Source: an uncultured Lachnospiraceae bacterium
Lineage (GTDB): Bacteria > Bacillota > Clostridia > Lachnospirales > Lachnospiraceae
DNA: 15,582 bases
Assembly (NCBI GenBank): GCA_905235345.1
Contig: CAJOLO010000023.1
Location: 1 to 15,582, forward strand
Direction of reading: 5' to 3'
Position numbers and translations under genes: made by a program. Below, one piece after another: positions 1 through 6,692 of this stretch. Position 1 is the stretch's first letter; every line of letters starts with the position of its first letter. The notes under the pieces were generated by a model that was not told the origin of the DNA, searched no databases, and was given only the letters and a program-made list of their open reading frames with translations.

Positions 1-2175
1 GAGTTGTGTGCGGTGATTATTATGACCGGAAATGTCAGGTGTGTGATCTTGTCGGTGGAGACAATACTTCATTTATCGGTGTGGTTTATGAAAAACAGGA
101 GAAATATGATGACAGATACCGTATTAGGGTGGGCAGTCTGAACGGCAGAAGGATTGCTGCGTATATAATCATTGAAACAGAGGAAGTGTTATATCCCGGA
201 GTGATTATTAACGGGAGCGGAAGAGTCAGGGATTTTATGAGAGCAACTAACCCCGGACAGTTCGATCAGTTTTCATACGAAAGATCTAAGGGAAATATGT
301 TGTTCCTTGAGAGTACAGAGATATATTCTATCAAAAGTCCGGTTATCGGAATCAGAAATATGCTTGATAAGATCAAGAATATGATTGGTATTCAATATGA
401 TAATATGCTCGATGACGAGGACTCATCCCTTGCTAAGGCTATGGTTTTGGGAGAGAAGAGTGAACTGGATCAGGATATTAAGGCATTATATCAGAGAAAT
501 GGAACATCTCATTGCGATATCGGGTGTTCACATAGCGATGTTGGGCGGAACATTTTACCGACTGATAAGAAGACTGTCCGGAAGTTACCCGGAAGGTGCT
601 GTATGCGGAATTGTATTTATTGTAATGTATGGTATTCTTACAGGACTATCCGGTGCAACGGTAAGAGCTATGATAATGCTGATAATGTCGATAATTGCAG
701 ACGTTCTTGGCAGAAGGTATGATGCGTTATCTGCGATAGCTGTAGCACTTTTGTTAATGCTTATTGTGAATCCTGGTCAGATTACCCAGGCGGGATTTCT
801 GTTGTCCTTCGGTGCTGTAATCGGTATTGCCTGTGTATATCCTGTGATCAGAGGAGAAGACAGGGATGATGCGAAAACGGCCGGGATTTCTTTGCTTATA
901 TATAAGCTGTGGGATGGAATAATCGTGAGTATAAGCGTGCAGCTTGTTATAATGCCGATACTTCTTTACAACTTTTATGAAATCCCGGTATATGGTGTTA
1001 TTCTTAATATAGTTGTGGTTCCGCTTATGAGTGTACTGCTTGGTGCACTTATTCTGCTCGCAATATCCGGGTGCATCGAGAGTGGAATGGCAGGGTTTAT
1101 GTCAGGATCAGGTGATTTTTCCGGCAGTAATGCGATTGTAAAATTAACGGCAGATATATCGGATTGGATTTTTTATGTGTATAAGATGTTATGTAAACTG
1201 ACGGAAAGTCTGCCGTTTCACAATATATGTGTAGGAAGACCGGATAAATGGTGGATCATATTATATTACATTTTGCTTATAGTTACCCTTCTGATATTAA
1301 AGTCGGACAGGAAAAGATATATAGCGATGACAGCTATATTATGGGTATTTATGATTGTTTCATTTATTATTCCGGATAAACTTCTTGTCAACATGTTTGA
1401 TGTGGGCCAGGGAGACGGTATATATGTCAGAACGCCTGAACATAAGAGTATTATTATAGACGGCGGAAGCAGCAGTAAGAAGAATGTGGGAACATATATA
1501 TTGAAAAACGGAATTAAATATTATGGCACTGACAGAATTGATTACATGATAGCGACTCATAGTGATGCTGACCATTATTCAGGGTTGCTTGAACTACTTA
1601 GCGATCCCGGTATAGGTGTAGATAATTTTGTTCTTCCGGCAATAACGAATCCTGATGAGTCTTATAAAAAACTGGTGGCTGCGGCTGAACAAAAGGGTTG
1701 CCGGATATATTACATGAAGTCAGGAGATATTCTAAGCTGTGGGAAGGTAACATTTTATTGTCTGAATCCTGATGAAGGAGCTTATGCTGATAAGAACCGT
1801 GGAAGTATTGTTTTGTGGATGAGATACGGAAACTTTGATATGCTTTTTACGGGAGATATGGATGTTGATGTTGAGAACAGGCTGCTGGGTAATGAACAGT
1901 TTATGAATAGTATCAGAGACGGTAACGACATGGAGGTATTGAAGGTTGCCCATCATGGTTCAGCAACGGCATCATCAAAAGAATTTTTGGAGAATATGGA
2001 CTTTGCAGTGTCGTTGGTTTCCGTTGGAGAGAATAACCGGTACGGTCATCCTGCACCGGAGGTAATGGAACGACTTCGCGTGTATAGTGGATATATATAT
2101 TTGACAAAAGATTCGGGTGCGATTACCATTAGGAGTGATGGCAGCAGATATTCGGTTAGTCAATACCGCAGATGA
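1..2175 (+). pseudogene. comEC: ComEC/Rec2 competence DNA-uptake channel, 5'-truncated by the window and frameshifted
   Basis: ComEC forms the inner-membrane channel that imports single-stranded DNA during natural transformation. The reading frame is already open at base 3, so the true start lies upstream. The first part (to about base 512) reads as the soluble DUF4131-type region, with NPGQFDQFSYER, then the lead-in to the channel, YQRNGTSH. The channel domain continues in another frame from about 505: HLIAISGVHIAM, SGATVRAMIM and QAGFLLSFG, with many hydrophobic segments. The C-terminal metallo-beta-lactamase-like domain (about 1390-2175) is intact, with FDVGQGDG, the metal motif HSDADH, FTGD and VAHHG. 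The first frame stops at 720-722 and the second has no convincing start of its own. The frame change fits loss of 5 bp from a CATCT-type repeat, because restoring 5 bp gives the family pattern G-x-x-H-L-x-A-I-S-G. The gene is probably inactive in this sequence, unless the lesion is an assembly error. Family identity is certain. Confidence 0.92.
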
Positions 2176-2180
2176 TTTTA

Positions 2181-2352
2181 ACTCAGTCAGAGACATTTCC
2201 CTCCACTAAGTGAAACACAGGTGGGATTTATAACAAGCTATACTCAGTCGGAGCAATATGCATCCTCTAAGCGAAACACAGGTGGGATTTATAACAAGCT
2301 ATACTTAGTCGGAGATATATTCCTCCGCAGGTGAGAGTTATAATAAGCGAGT
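2181..2352. repeat. 61-bp direct tandem repeat, two full copies and one degenerate partial copy
   Basis: Copy 1 is 2181-2241, copy 2 is 2242-2302, and a diverged, shortened copy 3 runs from 2303 to about 2352. Each begins ACT(C/T)AGTC(A/G)GAG. Copies 1 and 2 share a long identical second half containing GAAACACAGGTGGG and ATAACAAGCTAT. Copy 3 contains a short hairpin, CGGAG with CTCCG (2310-2327). The array starts 5 bp after the comEC stop and ends just before the holA promoter. No open frame with a ribosome binding site crosses it. Its function is unknown; the repeat itself is directly visible. Confidence 0.85.
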
Positions 2353-2353
2353 T

Positions 2354-2382
2354 TTGACCCGGTAATAATGTGGGAATATTAC
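2354..2382 (+). promoter_or_regulatory. Candidate sigma-A promoter for holA
   Basis: TTGACC at 2354-2359 and TATTAC at 2377-2382 are separated by 17 bp, which is the optimal spacing. Transcription would start near 2389 and leave a very short leader before the GAGGT ribosome binding site (2395-2399) of holA. The -10 box matches consensus at 4 of 6 positions, so this is a moderate call. Confidence 0.4.
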
Positions 2383-2404
2383 AATCGGAAGTACGAGGTA
2401 TATA

Positions 2405-3385
2405 ATGAAAAAAATAGAACAGGATATTAAGAATAAACAATTTGAACAGTTCTACCTTTTACATGGAGAAGAGGATTATCTAAAGGCAAGATATAAGGAA
2501 ATGCTTGTGAATGGCATGGGAGTTGATAAGAACGATAATATGAACTATACAGTGTATGAGGGTAAGAGATTGAATGTTAAAGAAATGCTTGATCTTGGAG
2601 ATACACTTCCCTTTTTTGCCGACAATCGTGTCATTGTCGTGGAGAACAGCGGTTTTTTCAAAAAGACGCCGGAAGGTTTAGAGAAACGACTGGAGAATTT
2701 TCCGGAATCCACTCATGTCATATTTGTGGAGAGTGAGAAGGATGGTAGAAACAGATTTTTTACATGGTTCAAGAAACATGGCTATGTCACCGAGATGAAG
2801 GAGCAGAAAGAGGGAGATCTGAGAAAATGGGTGGCACAGAAATGCAGACGTGAAGGTAAGAACATATATGAGGATGCAGCCGGATATTTTTTCGGAATTG
2901 TGGGCCTTGATATGATGAGAATCAATAATGAACTTGAAAAGGTATTTTCATATGTGGGTGACAGGGATGTTATCACAATAGATGATATACACGCCATATG
3001 TGTAAGTGAGGCGGATGACACAATGTATGAAATGCTTGATGCGATTGCCGAGCGTGACAGACAGAAAGCACTTAAGCTGTATAGAAATCTGCTGGAGCTT
3101 AAGGTGGATGCACAGACTATATTGTCCAAGCTTACATTTAATATAAAGAGACTGTTAGAGATATCGGAGATGATTAATGAGGGGAAGAGTTATAACGAGA
3201 TTGCAACTGTTACCAAAGCCCCCCAGTGGACACTTAATAAATATAAGATGCAGATTAGAAAAAATACAGGTCACTCATATGTCAAAATGTTTGAGAGATG
3301 CGCAGATATTACTGAAGAAATAAGAACGGGTATGGTCAATGAGGTTGTGGGAGTGGAGCTGCTTATTATTGAATTTACAAGTTAG
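2405..3385 (+). CDS. holA: DNA polymerase III subunit delta
   Basis: This 326-residue protein is the delta subunit of the replicative polymerase's clamp loader, which opens the beta sliding clamp and loads it on primed DNA. The N-terminus FYLLHGEEDYLKARYKEML is the typical opening of the family. It is followed by the AAA-like region with FFADNRVIVVENSGFF and HVIFVESEKDGRNR. The C-terminal collar region includes QTILSKLTFNIKRLLEI. Length is normal for the family (about 330-345). The start is the ATG at 2405, 5 nt after GAGGT. It sits downstream of comEC, as in B. subtilis, and converges on rpsT with a shared terminator. The family is diverse in sequence, but length, motifs and position agree well. 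Confidence 0.95.
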   Translation: MKKIEQDIKNKQFEQFYLLHGEEDYLKARYKEMLVNGMGVDKNDNMNYTVYEGKRLNVKEMLDLGDTLPFFADNRVIVVENSGFFKKTPEGLEKRLENFPESTHVIFVESEKDGRNRFFTWFKKHGYVTEMKEQKEGDLRKWVAQKCRREGKNIYEDAAGYFFGIVGLDMMRINNELEKVFSYVGDRDVITIDDIHAICVSEADDTMYEMLDAIAERDRQKALKLYRNLLELKVDAQTILSKLTFNIKRLLEISEMINEGKSYNEIATVTKAPQWTLNKYKMQIRKNTGHSYVKMFERCADITEEIRTGMVNEVVGVELLIIEFTS

Positions 3386-3431
3386 GGCTGCTTTGCTACC
3401 TGCCTGAATCTTAAATGGATTAATGGTAAAG

Positions 3432-3470
3432 ATAAGAAAAAGGACTGTGGGTCAGCAGTCCTTATCTTAT
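3432..3470. terminator. Bidirectional intrinsic terminator between holA and rpsT
   Basis: The arms AAGGACTG (3440-3447) and CAGTCCTT (3456-3463) form a perfect 8-bp stem with an 8-nt loop. An outer ATAAG/CTTAT pairing extends it across a small internal loop. On the minus strand the stem is followed by TTTTTCTTATC, a good U-tract for rpsT. On the plus strand the downstream tract is AT-rich with fewer consecutive T residues, so it serves holA less well. Confidence 0.8.
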
Positions 3471-3497
3471 ATATATCATTATATTATTCGATAATGA

Positions 3498-3761
3498 TTA
3501 AGCCATCTTGTTAACCATGGCAGCTAAACGTGAAATCTTTCTTGAAGCAGTGTTCTTGTGAAGAATTCCCTTAGAAGCAGCCTTGCTAAGCTCAGATGTT
3601 ACAACTTTAAGTTCCTCAGCAGCCTTAGCCTTGTCGCCTGAAGCAACAGCAGCCTCGAACTTCTTGATAAGAGTCTTAAGCTTTGACTTTACTCTCTTAT
3701 TTCTTAAAGTCTTAGTATCGATAACTTTGATTCTCTTCTTTGCTGATTTAATGTTAGCCAA
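3498..3761 (-). CDS. rpsT: 30S ribosomal protein S20, TTG start
   Basis: S20 is a primary binder of 16S rRNA in the small subunit. The 87-residue product begins MANIKSAKKRI, the standard S20 N-terminus. It is lysine- and alanine-rich with the expected helical pattern, and contains HKNTASRKISRL near the C-terminus. A longer reading from GTG at 3770 would place the start inside the Shine-Dalgarno sequence. The start is therefore taken as TTG (3759-3761), 8 nt after AGGAGG. The gene is alone on the minus strand between holA and gpr, as in B. subtilis. A strong sigma-A promoter and a leader of about 80 nt with an inverted repeat precede it. E. coli rpsT also starts at UUG and is autoregulated; whether the same holds here is inference. 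Confidence 0.97.
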   Translation of the reverse strand: MANIKSAKKRIKVIDTKTLRNKRVKSKLKTLIKKFEAAVASGDKAKAAEELKVVTSELSKAASKGILHKNTASRKISRLAAMVNKMA

Positions 3762-3769
3762 TGAAAACA

Positions 3770-3775
3770 CCTCCT
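3770..3775 (-). promoter_or_regulatory. Ribosome binding site that sets the rpsT start
   Basis: On the minus strand AGGAGG is followed after 8 nt by TTG GCT AAC. This spacing supports TTG over the overlapping GTG at 3768-3770. Confidence 0.85.
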
Positions 3776-3801
3776 ATCTGATAAGTATTTTATGTTATGG
3801 T

Positions 3802-3838
3802 TTTACATTAAAACCGGACACGGACAATCTAATGTAAA
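3802..3838 (-). promoter_or_regulatory. Inverted repeat in the rpsT 5' leader
   Basis: TTTACATTA (3802-3810) and TAATGTAAA (3830-3838) are perfect 9-bp inverted arms around a 19-nt loop. The loop contains two CCGGAC/CGGAC-like repeats. The element lies wholly between the predicted rpsT transcription start (about 3843) and its ribosome binding site, so it would be present in the mRNA. It has no U-tract. It may be a leader structure for control of S20 synthesis; that role is inference. Confidence 0.5.
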
Positions 3839-3849
3839 CATACTCATAT

Positions 3850-3878
3850 ATAATACATAAACGTATGAGGTTTGTCAA
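3850..3878 (-). promoter_or_regulatory. Sigma-A promoter of rpsT
   Basis: Read on the minus strand, a perfect TTGACA (3873-3878) and TATTAT (3850-3855) are 17 bp apart. The predicted start near 3843 gives a leader of about 80 nt before the TTG start codon. Confidence 0.8.
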
Positions 3879-3914
3879 ATGTTTTTTTTATATGTCCGAC
3901 CATAATTTTTATAG

Positions 3915-3982
3915 TGGTTATTATGTGTGCTGACCAATAGTGTTTTAATGGTTATTATACACACTGACCAATAGCGTTTTAA
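3915..3982. repeat. 34-bp perfect-period tandem duplication carrying promoter-like sequence
   Basis: Copy 1 (3915-3948) and copy 2 (3949-3982) are adjacent and in the same orientation. They differ only in a central run (GTGTG against ACACA) and one further base. Read on the minus strand, each copy holds TTAAAA, a 17-bp spacer and a -10-like hexamer. In copy 2 the hexamer is a perfect TATAAT (3954-3959, with -35 at 3977-3982). In copy 1 it is CATAAT (3920-3925, with -35 at 3943-3948). Both would point at rpsT, upstream of its main promoter. Confidence 0.8.
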
Positions 3983-4040
3983 ATATTATTGTGCATGGTA
4001 TGCCATAAATTTAGGGTTGCAAACATAAATATGTGATTTG

Positions 4041-4070
4041 TGAATATGTTCGCCCTTTTTGTTCAAAATT
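4041..4070 (+). promoter_or_regulatory. Candidate sigma-G (or sigma-F) promoter of gpr
   Basis: TGAATA at 4041-4046 matches the forespore -35 consensus. After 17 bp, CAAAATT (4064-4070) partly matches the -10 consensus CATAMTA (5 of 7). gpr is forespore-expressed under sigma-F/sigma-G in Bacillus, so the location fits. The -10 match is imperfect. Confidence 0.5.
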
Positions 4071-4095
4071 AATAATATAAGTGTTAATTAAAATG

Positions 4096-4132
4096 ATGTC
4101 AGGGTTGAAAGATTTTCTTATCCTGACATTTT
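4096..4132 (+). promoter_or_regulatory. Hairpin in the gpr leader
   Basis: ATGTCAGG (4096-4103) and CCTGACAT (4122-4129) form a perfect 8-bp stem with an 18-nt loop, followed by four T residues. It lies between the candidate sigma-G promoter and the gpr ribosome binding site. The T-run is short, so it may be an mRNA leader structure or a weak attenuator. Confidence 0.5.
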
Positions 4133-4145
4133 AAAAGGTATGACC

Positions 4146-4153
4146 GGAAGGAG
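4146..4153 (+). promoter_or_regulatory. Ribosome binding site that sets the preferred gpr start
   Basis: GGAAGGAG ends 10 nt before the ATG at 4164. The upstream in-frame ATG at 4140 has only AAAAGG one base before it, which is too close to act as a Shine-Dalgarno sequence. Confidence 0.6.
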
Positions 4154-4163
4154 ACAGGACTTT

Positions 4164-5069
4164 ATGCGTGTTAGAACTGACCTTGCACTGGAGATGAAGG
4201 AAGATATTGAAACAGATGAGCCGATAAGAGGAGTGCATGTTGCGACGAAGAATAATGGGGATTCAGATATATTAGAGACAAGAATTGTTGTGGAAAATGA
4301 AGAAGGGGCCATGAATCTTGGCAAGCCGGTAGGAACGTATATTACGCTTGAGAGTGAACATTTAAGGGAGCATGATGACAGTTTTCATAAACCCATGACG
4401 GAAGTGCTTGCGAAAAATTTAAGAAGATTTATAGGTAACAAGAAGAGAATAATGGTTGCAGGACTTGGTAACCGTGAAGTTACACCGGACGCATTGGGAC
4501 CATTTGTTATTGACAATCTGTATGTGACAAGACATCTGCTAAAGGAGGGTATAATATCACACAGTATTGAGATAAGCGCAATAGCACCGGGGGTTATGGC
4601 GCAGACCGGTATGGAATCGCTAACGATACTTAAAGCACTGGTCAATGAGATAAGTCCGGAGCTTCTGATAGTGATAGATGCTCTTGCGGCAAGGCAGTCG
4701 GACCGGCTTAATAAGACAATCCAGATAGCAGATACGGGAATAAGTCCCGGCTCGGGGGTTGGAAACCATAGGAATGCAATTAATTCGGAAAATATCGGGA
4801 TACCGGTGCTGGCAATCGGTGTGCCGACGGTAATTTCGGTTCCTACAATAGTAAATGATGCCATGGATACTATGGTTGATGCACTCGGAAAACACGGGCC
4901 GAAGAATGTGCTTGATAAATTCAGTGAAGATGAGCGTTATCAGTTAGCATGCGAAATGGTGACTCCGTATCTGGAGAATATGTTTGTGACGCCGAAGGAC
5001 ATAGACGAAGCGGTAAAGCGTATCAGCTATACGATATCAGAAGCAATTAATGAGGCAGCACTTGCGTAA
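4164..5069 (+). CDS. gpr: Germination protease Gpr
   Basis: Gpr is a self-processing protease of the spore core that degrades small acid-soluble DNA-binding proteins at germination. The product is 301 residues from ATG 4164 and carries the family motifs RTDLALE at the N-terminus, GLGNREVTPDALGP, IAPGVMAQTGMES, VIDALAARQSDR, DTGISPGSGVGN and IGVPTVISVPTIV. The conserved aspartates in TPDALG and VIDALA are likely the catalytic pair known in the Bacillus enzyme; this mapping is inferred. A start at 4140 would give 309 residues. In Bacillus the propeptide ends at the Asp of RTDLA, after 15-16 residues. Here it would be 6 residues from 4164 or 14 from 4140. The better ribosome binding site favours 4164, while propeptide length favours 4140. 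spoIIP follows 143 bp downstream. Confidence 0.97.
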   Translation: MRVRTDLALEMKEDIETDEPIRGVHVATKNNGDSDILETRIVVENEEGAMNLGKPVGTYITLESEHLREHDDSFHKPMTEVLAKNLRRFIGNKKRIMVAGLGNREVTPDALGPFVIDNLYVTRHLLKEGIISHSIEISAIAPGVMAQTGMESLTILKALVNEISPELLIVIDALAARQSDRLNKTIQIADTGISPGSGVGNHRNAINSENIGIPVLAIGVPTVISVPTIVNDAMDTMVDALGKHGPKNVLDKFSEDERYQLACEMVTPYLENMFVTPKDIDEAVKRISYTISEAINEAALA

Positions 5070-5110
5070 AATGTCAGAGGCGAAGGGAGAGGGATGAGAA
5101 AAAACTGTCG

Positions 5111-5130
5111 GTCGGAGAAAGGACTCCGAC
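5111..5130 (+). promoter_or_regulatory. Stem-loop between gpr and spoIIP
   Basis: GTCGGAG (5111-5117) and CTCCGAC (5124-5130) form a perfect 7-bp, GC-rich stem with a 6-nt loop. No T-run follows on the plus strand, so it is not a standard terminator for gpr. On the minus strand a run of six T residues follows about 5 nt later, but no minus-strand gene is present here. It may stabilise or attenuate the gpr transcript. Confidence 0.5.
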
Positions 5131-5166
5131 GGAGTTAAATGATCAGCAAGTGTGTGCATCGGATTT

Positions 5167-5194
5167 GCATATATTAAGCATATGAACATAGCTT
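5167..5194 (+). promoter_or_regulatory. Possible sigma-E promoter of spoIIP
   Basis: GCATATA (5167-5173) resembles the sigma-E -35 box. After 13 bp, CATAGCTT (5187-5194) resembles the -10 box CATACANT. spoIIP is sigma-E dependent in the mother cell of B. subtilis, so the position makes sense. The match is partial in an AT-rich stretch, so this is a weak call. Confidence 0.3.
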
Positions 5195-5212
5195 ATGGAA
5201 TAAAATGTTTAT

Positions 5213-6577
5213 ATGAAGTCTAAACATTTTTTTAAAAGGCCGGCAAAGGATACAAAAATTAAGAAAAACAGAAAAAAGAGATTCGCAGGAATTGTATTAA
5301 TACTTTTTATGATATGCAGCCTTATCGGGAAAAGTCCTGACGAGATATTATATAAGATGACAACATTTATTCTTCCGGTGCTTACATATGAGGCGGAATT
5401 GGGTGAGGCATACCATGATTATGCATCGTCATATGAAGTGCCGGAGTGGTTTTACGAGGATGAAGGTATGCCTGAGAACGGAGATCTTGCGGTGATGGAG
5501 ACGGATGTGAATGAAGAAGGCGTAGCGGGAGCACAAAATGACCATGCAGAGGAAACAACGGGCAGTGATGACAGTCTGGCTTTACAGGCAGCGGGAGACA
5601 GTGAAGAGACAATGACTTTTATTGGAAATGCCTCAAGGGGAACGGTATATACAAGAGAGCAGCTTTCACAACCTGATTTCCTGAAAAGTAAGATTTTTGT
5701 GATTGACGGTAATACCGGTATGACACAGGAAGAACTGGATATAGCCAATTTGATGGATACAGAGCTATCGCTCAACGATCTCCCGAAACTTTCGGAAATA
5801 CCTCTGTCCGAATCTTCTTTGCAGGAATATCCCAATCAGCCGGCGATTACTGATACAACAGATGGCATTATGGAAAATGATGAAACGGTTCAAACAATAT
5901 CAGATATTCCTGCCGGTAGCAATCGGATATATGATACCGATAACCTACCATATAAGGTTCTTATATATCATACACATTCTTCGGAAAGTTTTGTTGACAG
6001 CAGACCGGGAGTTAAAGAGGATACAGTGGTAGGCGTGGGTGCTTATCTGACTAAGCTTCTTGACGAGAAGTACGGAATTCATACATATCATGACGAGACT
6101 ACATATGATATTATTGATGGTCAGTTGGATCGGAGTAAAGCATATGAGAATTCATATAATGGCATACAGAAGATATTAGCGGATAATCCTTCTATAGAGG
6201 TTGTGATTGACCTGCATCGTGATGGAGTGGATGAGGAGACACATCTGGTCACGGAAGTAAACGGAAAGCCTACCGCTAAAATCATGTTCTTAAACGGAGT
6301 AAGCAGATCAAATCTCAATGGCGAAATAGACTATCTTCAAAATCCCAATAAGCTCATAAATCTTGCTTTCAGCTTTCAACTTTATCTTGCGGGGAAAGAG
6401 GACTATGGTGATTTCGTCAGAAAGATATATGTGAGAAGCTTAAGGTATAATCTTCATGTAATGCCAAGAACTGCACTTATAGAGGCGGGCGCCCAGAATA
6501 ATACGATTGAGGAAGAAATGAATGCGATGGAACCGCTTGCCGCCATGCTCGATAAAGTGTTGAGAAAAAAAGAATGA
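5213..6577 (+). CDS. spoIIP: Stage II sporulation protein P, septal peptidoglycan hydrolase
   Basis: SpoIIP is an amidase/endopeptidase that, with SpoIID and SpoIIM, thins septal peptidoglycan so that the mother cell can engulf the forespore. The 454-residue protein starts with a basic tail (KKNRKKR, residues 17-23) and one membrane segment (about 24-39). A long acidic, poorly conserved linker (about 60-240) precedes the catalytic domain (about 245-450). Visible motifs are YHTHSSESF (His253 and His255), VIDLHRDG (His335), and ALIEAGAQNNT, whose Glu424 matches the amidase catalytic glutamate position. The residue roles come from the family, not from proof here. The ATG at 5213 has only a weak ribosome binding site (GGAAT about 12 nt upstream), which is unusual beside its neighbours. 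The yqxA gene that follows spoIIP in B. subtilis is absent. Confidence 0.96.
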   Translation: MKSKHFFKRPAKDTKIKKNRKKRFAGIVLILFMICSLIGKSPDEILYKMTTFILPVLTYEAELGEAYHDYASSYEVPEWFYEDEGMPENGDLAVMETDVNEEGVAGAQNDHAEETTGSDDSLALQAAGDSEETMTFIGNASRGTVYTREQLSQPDFLKSKIFVIDGNTGMTQEELDIANLMDTELSLNDLPKLSEIPLSESSLQEYPNQPAITDTTDGIMENDETVQTISDIPAGSNRIYDTDNLPYKVLIYHTHSSESFVDSRPGVKEDTVVGVGAYLTKLLDEKYGIHTYHDETTYDIIDGQLDRSKAYENSYNGIQKILADNPSIEVVIDLHRDGVDEETHLVTEVNGKPTAKIMFLNGVSRSNLNGEIDYLQNPNKLINLAFSFQLYLAGKEDYGDFVRKIYVRSLRYNLHVMPRTALIEAGAQNNTIEEEMNAMEPLAAMLDKVLRKKE

Positions 6578-6605
6578 TGTGGTATACTTCCCTTGAGTTA
6601 AGTAC

Positions 6606-6662
6606 TGTTTAGTTAAGTTTTAGGTATAAGTATATGAGTTACTCACAAAACTTAACTAAACA
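6606..6662 (+). promoter_or_regulatory. Perfect 16-bp inverted repeat upstream of lepA
   Basis: TGTTTAGTTAAGTTTT (6606-6621) and AAAACTTAACTAAACA (6647-6662) are exact reverse complements around a 25-nt loop. The octamer AGTTAAGT inside the left arm (6611-6618) also occurs just outside it at 6596-6603, and inverted at 6650-6657. The stem is AT-rich, with no clear T-run after the right arm, and ends 30 nt before the lepA start. It could be a spoIIP terminator variant, an operator or a lepA leader structure. No known element was recognised. Confidence 0.7.
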
Positions 6663-6692
6663 TATAAAAGCATATACAGGGAGATAGATAGA

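Noticed and set aside
385..512. Second comEC reading frame starting at ATG 385 as an independent gene start
   Set aside because: Residues before about base 505 in this frame do not match ComEC, while the other frame does; the ATG is fortuitous and has no ribosome binding site.
3583..3837. Open frame on the plus strand opposite rpsT
   Set aside because: It is the complement of a clear ribosomal protein gene, lacks a ribosome binding site and has no recognisable features.
5123..5135. Short palindrome ACTCCG-A-CGGAGT overlapping the gpr-spoIIP stem
   Set aside because: It cannot form together with the better 7-bp stem, and a one-base loop is not feasible in RNA; kept only as a possible protein site without support.
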